Shown here one piece after another: positions 1 to 8,999 of a stretch of DNA of 64,000 nucleotides. Positions within the stretch are counted from its first letter, which is position 1. Every line of letters starts with the position of its first letter. The stretch spans positions 1 to 64,000 of the forward strand of contig NZ_LUFH02000008.1 in the NCBI RefSeq assembly GCF_001586785.1, read 5' to 3'. The notes under the pieces are model-generated. The model saw nothing but the letters and a program-made list of their open reading frames with translations, had not been told where the DNA came from and ran no database searches. Position numbers and translations under genes: made by a program. The DNA is from Sphaerospermopsis aphanizomenoides BCCUSP55 (lineage in GTDB: Bacteria > Cyanobacteriota > Cyanobacteriia > Cyanobacteriales > Nostocaceae).

Positions 1-26
1 ATTTCAAAAAATTTGCCTTTAAAATT

Positions 27-1010
27 ATGAATTATGCATCTTTATCAAATGAACATTTTCAGATGCTTCAATATCTTGTTAATACTTATTTAAACGGAAT
101 AATTCGGACCATTGTTGATAAATCACCTGGACACAGTGGTAGTTTTGTCTACCTCATCGAAGTTGTATTAGCTGAAAAAAGACTTTTATGTATTGCCAAA
201 CTTACTCCTGCCGACTTTGCATTAGATGATTCGCTGCAAAACCGTGTATATGGTAGCTGTATATCTAGCTTTAACGCAGTATACAAATATCTTCAGCAAT
301 ATCAAATACCACTTCCGCACCTTTATGCCTCACATACTCCTAGTGCTGACATCCCATTTTATTGTCAATTAATGGAATACCTTCCAGGTCAGGAAGTAAA
401 TATTGCCATCAAGATAATTTCTGAAGAACAACAATCTACCTTGCAGCAATTTCTTGGTATGCACCTGGGAGTTATTCATAATATTACACGCTCCTATGAC
501 GGCTGGGTAGACTTGGCAATACCGCATTTACTTTCGTGGCGTGAAGCTTTTTTTACCACATTACATCAAAATTTAGATGATGCTTGTCAGCATCAGGCGA
601 TCGCTGTCCAAAAAACAACTATATTACAAGCAATCGCCCACTATTTAGCCTTTTGGACTGACCCATCAGAGTTTGTACTTTCCCATGTTGATGGAGTGCA
701 AGGAATGATCGTTCTTACCTCAACAGGTTGGCAACTAACAGGAGTAGTAGATATCGAAGACCATTATTTCACAGACCAACGCTTTGTTTTAGCAGGGTAT
801 GAATTACAACTAGAGACTAACAACAATGCAGTCTTATCTAGTTTTTGGAATGCTTATCAGATACAAAAGGCCGTTGACCCTACATACTGGCAATTACGTC
901 CTTTATTTCAGCTATATTACTTATTGAGTTGGGTAAGTAATAAGCCATTAGAACAACAACAGATTATTGAAAGATTAGGACAACAAATTCTATTACGTTG
1001 CCAAGTATAA
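27..1010 (+). CDS. APH-like (aminoglycoside phosphotransferase fold) kinase-like protein
   Basis: 327 aa. The C-terminal half has the layout of the APH/choline kinase superfamily: a catalytic-loop-like stretch with H220 and D222 (SHVDGVQGM), followed about 20 residues later by a metal-binding-like D-I-E-D at 242-245. The usual loop is H-G-D-x4-N; here the Asn position is Met and the Gly is Val, so phosphotransfer may be weak, altered or lost. The N-terminal half contains a possible hinge (CQLMEYLPGQEV). No signal peptide or membrane segment is seen. The ATG at 27 lies close to the window edge, so upstream context is missing. The substrate cannot be told; the superfamily covers sugars, choline, homoserine and antibiotics. 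The fold assignment is moderately sure, the function unknown. Confidence 0.6.
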   Translation: MNYASLSNEHFQMLQYLVNTYLNGIIRTIVDKSPGHSGSFVYLIEVVLAEKRLLCIAKLTPADFALDDSLQNRVYGSCISSFNAVYKYLQQYQIPLPHLYASHTPSADIPFYCQLMEYLPGQEVNIAIKIISEEQQSTLQQFLGMHLGVIHNITRSYDGWVDLAIPHLLSWREAFFTTLHQNLDDACQHQAIAVQKTTILQAIAHYLAFWTDPSEFVLSHVDGVQGMIVLTSTGWQLTGVVDIEDHYFTDQRFVLAGYELQLETNNNAVLSSFWNAYQIQKAVDPTYWQLRPLFQLYYLLSWVSNKPLEQQQIIERLGQQILLRCQV

Positions 1011-1538
1011 GTTTTATCTGCCCTTCGGGCAAGGCAGGAGGCAGAAGGGATTAATTTGATATGAAAACAACAGCCTCTATGCTTTGCCCATTTGGGTTTA
1101 AGACCCCCAGTAAATCTTTGATTTACTGGTCTTCGTTAAGGAGGGGTTTGAATCCCCTTCTTAACGCCTTCAGCATAGCTGCCCTCCCTACGGGACGCTA
1201 CGCGAACGTACTTCTGCCTTCTTCAACTGTTTGAGTTTTATTATTGCTAATAGGGAGTTTATTTTTGATATTTATAGCCCCCTGCTTGCCTCAATGTGCA
1301 ACTTAAATATTTAATAGCTTACCAGTGTCCATACCTCATTTATTGGCAATTTACAGAAATTATTTAACCATACCAAAAATTATGCACACAGTGATTTTGT
1401 GGAGATAAAAAATCATGAAACTGATCAGAACTTCGATTTTTGTCCACAATTTGTGGACATTTTTTTAAGAAAGAGTACGTATCTCTATATGGTATTTGTC
1501 CACACTTGCTGCACCAAAAACAGTTTATGCTGCTAAAA
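1011..1538. other. Intergenic region with nested hairpins
   Basis: There is no credible ORF here. The region carries a compact set of inverted repeats at 1077-1178, then a short CCC-TAC-GGG palindrome at 1185-1193 inside a sequence (CCCTACGGGACGCTACGCG) that is a familiar dispersed repeat of Nostocales genomes. The remainder (1210-1538) is AT-rich and unremarkable. Confidence 0.6.
1077..1178. repeat. Cloverleaf-like nested inverted repeats
   Basis: The outer arms CTATGCT (1077-1083) and AGCATAG (1172-1178) enclose two good hairpins. One is AAGACC..CAGTAAAT (1100-1115) with ATTTACTG.GTCTT (1121-1133), with a small bulge. The other is GTTAAGGAGGGG (1135-1146) with CCCCTTCTTAAC (1154-1165), one mismatch. 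A weak CCC/GGG hairpin lies at 1087-1096. The layout resembles a transposon end, a MITE or a structured RNA; no host gene is attached. The structure is seen directly, its identity is unknown. Confidence 0.55.
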
Positions 1539-2378
1539 CTAAATTAAATTTTGATTTTTCGTTTTCACCCGTTGATAAAATTCCTCCATTGTTTCAATAA
1601 ACGAATTATCTTTATGCCAAAAAGCCGGAAAATCGCCCTGTTTCTTGACGAGAATTGCCGAAACACCACTAGAACTTGGCACTTCTATAGTTTGCGGTAA
1701 ACGCTTTGTTCCTAACCAAAATTCTCTCACACTTGGCTTTTCATCAACAGATTGTTTTTCCAACTTAGTATAAAACGATGTTGAAGATTCTAAACCAACT
1801 TCTTGAGTATTTAATTCCTGTGAAAGTGCTTTACCTAAATTAGATTTAGCTAGTTTATTCTGAAGTTCCTCCTTTGATAACCCCCGCAATTCAAATAAGA
1901 GAAATGGATTATTATCCAATTGAGACGCAACTAAATAATAAACCCCAGCAATATGTTTACAGGGATTAGCATAATCTGGACAGGAACATTTAGTTTGAAA
2001 GTCCTTACTGCTATGGGGCAATAAATTTAATCCCAATTGTTTAAAAGTATCTTCAATATTCTCTGGGACTTCATTCAGCAGCAATCTAGAAACAATACTA
2101 GCTTTAGATGATAGCTTGTCAATAACTTCATTCCAATTGCTTTTAGGAATTGATTTAATTTCAATGGAAATATTGTAAGTCGGTTCTTTATATACACCAA
2201 AGTAAGGATTAACAGAACCCCTAACTCTAGCAGTAATGTGATTTTGTGCGATTTCAAAATTCAGAACTTTACCATTACTTGCATAGGAACGACCTCGTTG
2301 CAAGCGACCATCATCAGTAAAATTTTCTAATGCTTTAATAAACCTATCTCCCCACCATGTCCGACTAAACTTAGCCAT
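1539..2378 (-). CDS. SWIM zinc-finger protein, partner of a SNF2 helicase
   Basis: 279 aa. It has a SWIM-type zinc finger with ligands C131, C133, C140 and H142 (CSC..CKH spacing). The N-terminal start MAKFSRTWWGDRFI is characteristic of the cyanobacterial SWIM proteins encoded beside SNF2-family helicases. The family is thought to bind DNA or protein through the finger. Six bases separate it from the C-terminal end of the SNF2 gene at 2385, in the order expected of a helicase-SWIM operon. Because that helicase is reduced to a stump, this protein has probably lost its partner in cis and may no longer be transcribed from its original promoter. The reading frame itself is intact. Confidence 0.85.
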   Translation of the reverse strand: MAKFSRTWWGDRFIKALENFTDDGRLQRGRSYASNGKVLNFEIAQNHITARVRGSVNPYFGVYKEPTYNISIEIKSIPKSNWNEVIDKLSSKASIVSRLLLNEVPENIEDTFKQLGLNLLPHSSKDFQTKCSCPDYANPCKHIAGVYYLVASQLDNNPFLLFELRGLSKEELQNKLAKSNLGKALSQELNTQEVGLESSTSFYTKLEKQSVDEKPSVREFWLGTKRLPQTIEVPSSSGVSAILVKKQGDFPAFWHKDNSFIETMEEFYQRVKTKNQNLI

Positions 2379-2384
2379 AATATT

Positions 2385-2717
2385 TTACTCCAAAATTGCA
2401 CTTTTATTTAAAGCAATCAGTTGTTTAAAAGCCTCGTTATCTAACTCCGTTAACCAAGATTCATCATTGCCAACCACAGATGCAGACAGTTTTTTCTTAT
2501 CTTCTATCATTTGGTCAATTTTCTCTTCTAAAGTACCAATCGCCACAAATTTATGTACAAACACATTCTTTTTCTGTCCAATCCGAAAAGCTCTATCTGT
2601 GGCTTGATTTTCAACAGCAGGATTCCACCATCTATCAAAATGAAAAACGTGATTAGCTTTAGTTAAAGTAATCCCTACACCACCTGCTTTTAATGATAAA
2701 ATAAACACAGATGCTTT
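2385..2717 (-). pseudogene. SNF2/DEAD-like helicase, C-terminal remnant
   Basis: About 110 codons match only the last part of SNF2-type helicases: motif V-like [11 protein letters not shown], then the motif VI region with [11 protein letters not shown], followed by the usual tail ([14 protein letters not shown]). Full-length family members with a SWIM partner run to about 1,000 aa, so roughly 90% of the gene, including the Walker A and DEAH motifs, is gone. Similarity starts near 2717; the 14 codons before it (to 2756) do not fit the family and there is no plausible start. This is a deletion or rearrangement end point rather than a point mutation. Confidence 0.85.
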
Positions 2718-2762
2718 TGTATATTTATAGAAGATGAGTATTAAAAACTTTATCAATATCCA

Positions 2763-2912
2763 TCGTCAGGAACTTTGGTCATTTTACCAGCTTACGAACA
2801 ACAGGCTTATGTTCAGCCGGTGCAATTGGTAGCTGTACCTCGAATATTAGTAGAAAATGGTTTAATCAAAACCAATACTTTTGACAGTTTGATGGGAAAA
2901 ATTGCCAGCTAA
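2763..2912 (+). pseudogene. Unidentified gene remnant (C-terminal fragment)
   Basis: An open frame of 49 codons ending in TAA at 2910-2912, without a start codon, reads like the tail of a globular protein (LVAVPRILVENGLIK...). It abuts the SNF2 truncation point on the opposite strand, so the two fragments probably mark one rearrangement junction. I do not recognise the family. The evidence is only the protein-like composition and the position. Confidence 0.3.
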
Positions 2913-2974
2913 AGTATAGCGATTTGAATCAATTTAATCAATAACTTTCCCTCGCATTGTTTATCGGTGAATTT

Positions 2975-3724
2975 CTATTGTTTTAATAGATGCTTAACTG
3001 TTTCAAAAGAATTACCCAAGTAGTATGTCTTCAACAAATCAAAAACTCGATAGTGATTTTCTCTAACTATTTCGATATTCCATTCATGATATGTCATGAA
3101 TATGTAATTAGTATTTGCTCGATTTTCTATAGAACCTTTATATTTAGTTTTTTTATCAGCAAACTCTTTATTGCTCAATGATGAATTCTTCTTTCTATCT
3201 ACTAAAACTATGTTTCCTAGCCTATGAACCCATTTTTTATGATCAAGTTCAGTAATATTAGATGTTATTCCTAACTTTCTAGGCATTAAATGCTCTACTG
3301 ATGAGGTACTACTATCAAAGTAAATCTTAGAGTTAAGATTGCTAGATAAAAGATCAATTTTTAACAATAAATAACGAGTTTTATTAATTCTCTGTCCTGC
3401 ATATTCACCCCATTTTTCATTATCAAGAATATCCAAGAAAGATGCAATATCAACAGCAGTAGAAGCTTTTTCATCTTGATATTCATATTTTAGGACAGGA
3501 GAATCAAGAAACTGGGATGCTAGTTCTTTCAAATTACCGCCTTGCTTTGAAATTTCCTCCATTTTCCTTAAAATAATAAAGATTCTTGACTGAAGATTAA
3601 CTTTACCCATTAACCAATAAAATGAGCAAAGGTGATCTAACTTAATTAAAAAATCATAGATTCTAAACTCTTTGAAACACACCCTATAATGCATTAGAGG
3701 AGCCATTACTTGTCGGTGAAGCAC
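2975..3724 (-). pseudogene. GmrSD-type protein, C-terminal half (DUF1524 HNH nuclease)
   Basis: 249 codons. The frame carries the DUF1524/HNH signature of GmrD: SSVEHLMPRKLG, then HRLGNIVLV and a K-K-N-SSLSNKEF-KK-Y block. In the family this His-Me nuclease domain follows a DUF262 domain in one polypeptide or in adjacent genes; GmrSD-type enzymes are modification-dependent (type IV) restriction systems that act on glucosylated hydroxymethylcytosine phage DNA. The first 10-15 codons after the nominal start have no RBS and look like the interior of a longer protein. Joined to the DUF262 frame at 3822-4943 it would give about 600 aa, the usual length, so the gene appears split. Confidence 0.75.
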
Positions 3725-3731
3725 AAAAAAT

Positions 3732-3820
3732 AAAATCGCGTAGGTTGGGTTGAGGAACGAAACCCAACATTGACAAGGGTTTGTTGGGTTTCACTTTGTT
3801 CAACCCAACCTACGAAAATC
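3732..3820. mobile_element. Palindromic MITE-like element interrupting gmrSD
   Basis: The terminal inverted repeats CGTAGGTTGGGTTGA (3739-3753) and TCAACCCAACCTACG (3800-3814) are perfect. A second inner pair, GAAACCCAACA (3759-3769) and TGTTGGGTTTC (3782-3792), makes a long hairpin. AAAATC occurs on both sides (3732-3737 and 3815-3820) and could be a target duplication, although one extra base sits at the left edge. This type of 75-bp hairpin is a common dispersed repeat in Nostocales. It lies exactly between the DUF262 and HNH halves of a gene normally continuous. Confidence 0.75.
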
Positions 3821-3821
3821 C

Positions 3822-4943
3822 TTAACCGAGCAGTATTGTTAGAGGAGCAACATAAGCATTTCCATAAGTTTTTGTAAGTATGTAATTAAGGTTTACAAAA
3901 AAGTTTCCAACTTCATTATAACAAATATCGTTACTAGTAATAGCTTGCAAATGTTTAGCATAACGACCAATGACTTCAAAAGTTCCCTCGCCTTTAGTTA
4001 ACATATTTCTTCCATACATAAACTCGAAAGCTTTGTTCAGACTTTGATTGTCATCACTTCTATACTTCATCGTTATAAAAACTATAGCCCACAGGAATTC
4101 ATCAAATGAGTTATATGGTTGATCAACTGCACTTTCATATTTCTCCCACTTCTCAGCAACTTCTTTTCGGTTGCCTTCATCTTTGATATGTCTTAAATTT
4201 TGCGCTCTAAAAATCTCGCTTGCTTGTAGTTGAAGACCTCGACTATTCAACACAGTAAATAAATTATAAGCATCATCAAGATTATTAGGGGTTGACAAAT
4301 ATATAATTAGAACTTTTGTGCAAAGATAAGCATAAAAGTCCTTCAAGTATTGTTGTATATCAACTTCCTCACTAGAAAGTTCTTGAAACCAATTGTGCAA
4401 CTCTAAAATTGCCACTGCCATGTTTTTAACAGAAACATCATTGTCTCTATCTTGAGAAATTAATCTAAGACTTTCAAAATCTTTTGTACCATTCTTTTTT
4501 AGTACGTATTCTTCTAAAAACTCTTTGTCTTTTCTTATTTCAAATTCAATTCTATTTCTTTCTGGAATACCATCAAATTCATCCTTCTCTTGTCTCATTC
4601 GAGTCCGAATTTTGTTCTGTAAATCCTTACTTTTTGATAAATCTCTTATTACTGCCTGTAAAAGATAAAGAGTGATAAATCTTTGCTGACCGTCCAGTAT
4701 ATCTTGAGAAGTATAAACGAAATCTCCTTCCTTTGATTGCTTAGTATTCCAAACCATGCAACCCAAAAAATACTCTTTCTCTCTGTCCCTTTCCATAGCT
4801 TTACGAATATCATCAAGTAAAATAACTACTTGATGTTTACCCCAAACATATGGGCGTTGATATTCAGGTACGTTATAAAAGCTATCAGCAGAAAAAACAT
4901 CTTTGATATACTTCTTGCCAGTATCAAGCGTGTACGAGGACAT
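3822..4943 (-). pseudogene. GmrSD-type protein, N-terminal half (DUF262)
   Basis: About 373 codons. It shows the DUF262 hallmarks: NVPEYQRPYVWG near the start, FLGCMVW, and the ILDGQQRFITLYLL motif (conserved DGQQR), the nucleotide-dependent sensor and regulator part of GmrSD-type restriction enzymes. Translation stops three codons after APLTILLG, at the edge of the palindromic element. The ATG at 4943 is preferred over the TTG nine bases upstream. The N-terminal domain could still be made, but without the nuclease it should not restrict DNA. The upstream neighbour region is AT-rich and has no cognate methyltransferase, as expected for a type IV system. Confidence 0.8.
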
Positions 4944-5214
4944 ATAGGTCAAGTCTATTTTTGTTTCAGGGTACTTATCATCATATATAATACTTCAGCT
5001 ATTCAAAAAAAATGCGTAATTATTACAAACCGTTTAATGAATTTGTAATGTTACAAAGCCCCTTCTACTTATGCCTGTATCTTGGGCGAAGCATTGCTGT
5101 AAGCGTCACATAAGGAATGGTGGCAAAGCGATCGCTCATCCTTTCCTTTCTCAATAAGCGATCGCATACATCTTATAGTTATTACATCATCACGGGGGAA
5201 GTTCAATTTAATCC

Positions 5215-7569
5215 TTACTGTCGCGCCATAATAGTCCGCATTTCAGCTTCCCGATCTTGAATCAAATCGCCACTAACATCAACAATCACACAGTAAATCT
5301 TACCCGTAAACTTAAAAGGCGGTTCATAATCAGGTGTTACAGGCGCACCAGGGGCAATTCCACAGGTGATACCACTGGTTAAACCTAGTGCTAAAGGAGT
5401 AGTTACAGGCACATCAATCTGCCCGACCAATTTCTCATCAATATAAAGTTGAGCGCGTCCTGGCGTTCCTTTCCCCTTGGCTAAATCTGGTTGACCCGTG
5501 ACTTTAAACTCAAAGCGCAACTGATGACGACCTGTCGGCACAGATGACCCAGATTCAACATGATATAGGAATCGCCCGACATAATTATGAACCCAGTGCA
5601 GTTTGCCATTTTGGACATAGAAAGAATAGCCACTATCATTACCCCCATGAGCCAGTAATACCCCTTCTGCACCACCTGTGGGAATCTCCACATCAGCCGT
5701 AATACTGTGGGGACGATTTAACACCCTCACCGCACTACCGGCTGGAATCGCTTGAGTATCAGGATAGTAAACATAGCGGCTACGATTGACAGTAATTTGT
5801 GGGCGTTCTTCCGCCAGTCGTTGCGTACCACGTCCATCCACAGGCAACACATTATACTTACCAGCCTCAACATACCAAGTAGCAATCATCTCAATCAACT
5901 TAGGACGATTATCAGCCGCAATATTGTGATTTTCCGCAAAATCTGAGGCAACGTGATACAGTTCCCAATGATGAGTATCCAAGTCTGTCAGAGTTTCCGC
6001 CGAAATCGCCTCACCAAAAAACTGCCCCGCTTCTGTAAATGAAGGACCAGGCCAAGGACAAACCGCCCGCCAACCATCATAGTAAAGAGAACGATGTCCC
6101 ATCATCTCAAAATACTGGGTAATATGCTTAGTAGGTGCGGTACTATGATTAAAAGTATGGGCAAAACTGACACCTTCAATAGGGGATTGAGTCACACCCT
6201 TAATCGTTGTTGGTGGGGCAATTTCCAGTAATTCCAGCACCGTCGGCACAAGGTCAATAGCATGAGCGTACTGAGTACGGATTTCACCTTTGGCCTCAAT
6301 GCCTTGACTCCAATGCACGATTAAAGGGTCGCTAATTCCCCCCCGATAGGTTTCCCGTTTCCAACGCCTAAAAGGCGTATTCCCTGCCCAAGTCCAGCCC
6401 CAAGCATAATGGTTAAAGGTTTCGGCACTGCCTAGTTTATCCAATGCTTTGAGATTTTCCTCTAGGGATTCTGGAACATTGTTAAAAAACAGGTTCTCAT
6501 TTACTGAACCAGTTGGTCCCCCTTCTGAACTTGCGCCATTGTCCGAAATCACCATAATAACAGTATTCTCGAACTCACCAATAGATTTGAGGAAATCGAG
6601 TAAACGACCGATATGGTAGTCAGTATGGGTTAAAAAACCAGCATATACTTCCATCATCCGGGCATAAAGCTGTTTTTCTGCGGCTGAGAGAGTATCCCAG
6701 TGCGGGACATCGGGATCATGGCGAGAAAGTTCGGCATCTGCGGGGACAATCCCCATTTCCTGCTGACGAGCAAAAACCTTTTCCCTGTAAGCTTCCCAAC
6801 CATCATCAAATTGTCCAGCGTAGGCATCAGCCCATTCTTTTGGCACATGATGGGGAGCGTGCATCGCACCAGGGCAGAAATACATGAAGAAAGGCTTATT
6901 TGGGGCAACCTGCTTGGCATCAGCGATAAAGCTAATGGCTTTGTCTGCTAAATCTTCGGTTAAATGATAGCCTTCTGCGGGGGTCTTTTCTGGTTTAACG
7001 GTGTGGTTATCATAAACCAAATCTGGATAATACTGGTGGGTTTCTCCGCCCAAAAAGCCATAAAAACGTTCAAAACCGCGACCAAGAGGCCAGCGATCAT
7101 AGGGTCCTGCGGCTGAAAGTTGGTCTGAGGGGGTTAAATGCCATTTTCCTAACGCATAGGTGTTGTAACCCTTCTGGAGTAATATCTCTGAGAGAAACCC
7201 ATTCTCAAAGGGAATATTCCCATTACCTCCGGGATAACCCGTAGACCCTTCTGTAATGCAGGACATGGCGTTGGAATGGTGATTGCGTCCAGTCAGCAGA
7301 CAAGAACGGGTAGGAGAACACAGTGCCGTTGTATGTAAATTGTTGTAGCGTAAGCCATTGGCGGCTAATGCGTCTAGGTTGGGTGTTTTGATGGGACTTC
7401 CGTAACTTCCAAATTGTCCAAATCCTGTATCATCGAAAACGATAAATAGAACGTTTGGTGTACCTTCTTTTGCCCGCAATGGTTCTGGCCAAGCTGGACT
7501 GGATTTATCAACTGTCCGACCGATGACACCGGGGAAGGTGGTTCCGGGTTTGTATTCACGCAGAGACAT
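5215..7569 (-). CDS. Arylsulfatase (formylglycine-dependent sulfatase)
   Basis: 784 aa from the ATG at 7569; a 12-codon longer frame from a TTG is possible but less likely. Sulfatases of the alkaline-phosphatase superfamily hydrolyse sulfate esters with a Cys-derived formylglycine. Visible here: metal-ligand D46-D47 (FIVFDDTG), the modification motif C84-S-P-T-R with following LLTGRN, KWHLTP, and VISDNGASSEGG carrying the last metal ligands. After about residue 600 comes a beta-rich accessory domain (GVLLAHGGNDSGYSFYV...). Length fits the large 750-800 aa arylsulfatase class. There is no clear signal peptide, so location is open. No sulfatase-modifying enzyme is adjacent. The physiological substrate is unknown; release of sulfate during sulfur limitation is a reasonable inference. 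Confidence 0.9.
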   Translation of the reverse strand: MSLREYKPGTTFPGVIGRTVDKSSPAWPEPLRAKEGTPNVLFIVFDDTGFGQFGSYGSPIKTPNLDALAANGLRYNNLHTTALCSPTRSCLLTGRNHHSNAMSCITEGSTGYPGGNGNIPFENGFLSEILLQKGYNTYALGKWHLTPSDQLSAAGPYDRWPLGRGFERFYGFLGGETHQYYPDLVYDNHTVKPEKTPAEGYHLTEDLADKAISFIADAKQVAPNKPFFMYFCPGAMHAPHHVPKEWADAYAGQFDDGWEAYREKVFARQQEMGIVPADAELSRHDPDVPHWDTLSAAEKQLYARMMEVYAGFLTHTDYHIGRLLDFLKSIGEFENTVIMVISDNGASSEGGPTGSVNENLFFNNVPESLEENLKALDKLGSAETFNHYAWGWTWAGNTPFRRWKRETYRGGISDPLIVHWSQGIEAKGEIRTQYAHAIDLVPTVLELLEIAPPTTIKGVTQSPIEGVSFAHTFNHSTAPTKHITQYFEMMGHRSLYYDGWRAVCPWPGPSFTEAGQFFGEAISAETLTDLDTHHWELYHVASDFAENHNIAADNRPKLIEMIATWYVEAGKYNVLPVDGRGTQRLAEERPQITVNRSRYVYYPDTQAIPAGSAVRVLNRPHSITADVEIPTGGAEGVLLAHGGNDSGYSFYVQNGKLHWVHNYVGRFLYHVESGSSVPTGRHQLRFEFKVTGQPDLAKGKGTPGRAQLYIDEKLVGQIDVPVTTPLALGLTSGITCGIAPGAPVTPDYEPPFKFTGKIYCVIVDVSGDLIQDREAEMRTIMARQ

Positions 7570-7870
7570 AAATCTAAACTCTTGAGAATATTTAATTTCT
7601 AACAAAAGCCCCGAAATCTTATATCCTCTTGAGGAGGGGGTAATTTATAAATTCATGGACTGAATTACCATACCGAGAAAACTAACTGTGTGAATGCAAA
7701 CTAACAATGAAAGCAAAAAAACCCTTGAGGTTAAGTCCGCCACGCTCCAAAACTTAACCGTCCTTTAGGCAAGGGATGAAAGCCAGTTGATCGGTTTACC
7801 GCTCAGTCACTTTAACTATAGATAGTGTATAATAGCTATTTTATAAAAACATCAAGGAGGTGATTAAGTA
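7570..7870. other. Intergenic region upstream of tnpB
   Basis: It holds the nested inverted repeat at 7722-7775, a -10-like TATAAT at 7828-7833 without an obvious -35, and the strong Shine-Dalgarno AAGGAGGTGATT at 7855-7866 that serves tnpB. No other gene is seen. Confidence 0.6.
7722..7775. repeat. Nested inverted repeat in the tnpB 5' region
   Basis: CCCTTG (7722-7727) pairs with CAAGGG (7770-7775), and inside it GGTTAAGT (7729-7736) pairs perfectly with ACTTAACC (7752-7759). IS200/IS605 elements carry subterminal imperfect hairpins, so this may be the left end of the element; it could also be a structured RNA. The pairing is seen directly, the role is inferred. Confidence 0.5.
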
Positions 7871-8986
7871 GTGCTGGTGTTAGAGTACAAAACCAAATGC
7901 AACCAACGTCAAAAACAAGCTATGGAAGAAGCAATCAGGACAACTCAGTTTGTCAGAAATAAAGCTATTCGCTTCTGGATGGATAGCCCAAAAGAAGCAA
8001 AAGTTAACAGAATTGCATTAAATAACTACTCAACAGCACTAAGAAAAGAGTTTAGTTTTGTGGAATAATTAAATTCAATGGCTTGTCAATCTGCCACAGA
8101 AAGAGCATGGCAAGCAATTCAGAGATTTTACGACAACTGTAAACAGAAAGTCGTAGGTAAAGCTTGTACTGAGCGCAGTCGAAGTAAAGGATATCCTAAA
8201 TTTCAAAAAGATAATCGTTCAGTTGAATATAAAACATCTGGATGGACATTACATCCGACAAAAAGACGTATTACTTTTACTGATAAAAAAGGTATTGGTG
8301 AACTTAAACTATTGGGTAAATGGGATATTCACACATATCCTATCAAGTTAATCAAACGAGTTAGAATTGTTAAGCGTGCTGATGGTTTCTATGTTCAATT
8401 CTGTGTAGACACAGAAGTTAAACAAGAACCTAGAATAGCTGATGGTGAAATTGGTTTAGATGTGGGTTTAGAGTATTTTTACTCTGACTCTAATGGACAT
8501 CATGAACCTAATCCCAGATTTCTCAGAAAAGCAGAAAAATCCATCAAACACGCTCAACGTCGAATCTATACCAAAGAGAAAGGTAAGAACCAAAGACGTA
8601 AAGCCAGACAAAGATATGCTCGGAAACATTTAAAAGTAAGTAGGCAACGTCATGAACACGCTAAAAGAACAGCGCGTAACGTATGCAAGGCTAACGCCTT
8701 AGTCGCCTATGAAGATTTAAAAGTTAAGAACATGGTAAAAAATCATTGTCTTGCTAAGTCAATTAATGATGCGGCTTGGTCTACTTTTCGTCAATGGTTA
8801 GAATATTTTGCTACTAAATTCAACAGTATTGTTGTTGCTGTTACTCCACATTACACATCACAAAAATGCAGTAATTGTGGTGCAATTGTGAAAAAATCTC
8901 TTTCAACTCGCACTCATAAATGTAGTTGTGGATGTGAGTTGCAAAGAGACGTGAACGCAGCAATAAATATTTTAAATCTTGTTTAA
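7871..8986 (+). pseudogene. tnpB: TnpB (IS200/IS605-family OrfB), nonsense-interrupted
   Basis: About 371 codons from the GTG at 7871, preceded by a near-perfect Shine-Dalgarno. TnpB is the RNA-guided DNA nuclease ancestral to Cas12. The RuvC triad is present: D197 (GLDVGL), E281 (AYEDLK) and D360 (QRDVNAA); the zinc finger CSNCG...CSCGC is intact. Codon 66 is TAA (8066-8068) and both sides are in the same frame, so one CAA-to-TAA change explains the break. A TERSRS-like insertion around residue 100 comes from a short repeat (8167-8186). The protein ends shortly after ILNLV without the longer tail common in the family. No TnpA is nearby. Reinitiation at 8078 would remove the N-terminal domain. 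Confidence 0.85.
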
Positions 8987-8999
8987 ACAAACTAGGCAG

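Noticed and set aside
6700-6951. Plus-strand frame opposite the arylsulfatase
   Set aside because: It is a shadow of the sulfatase coding sequence with no family match.
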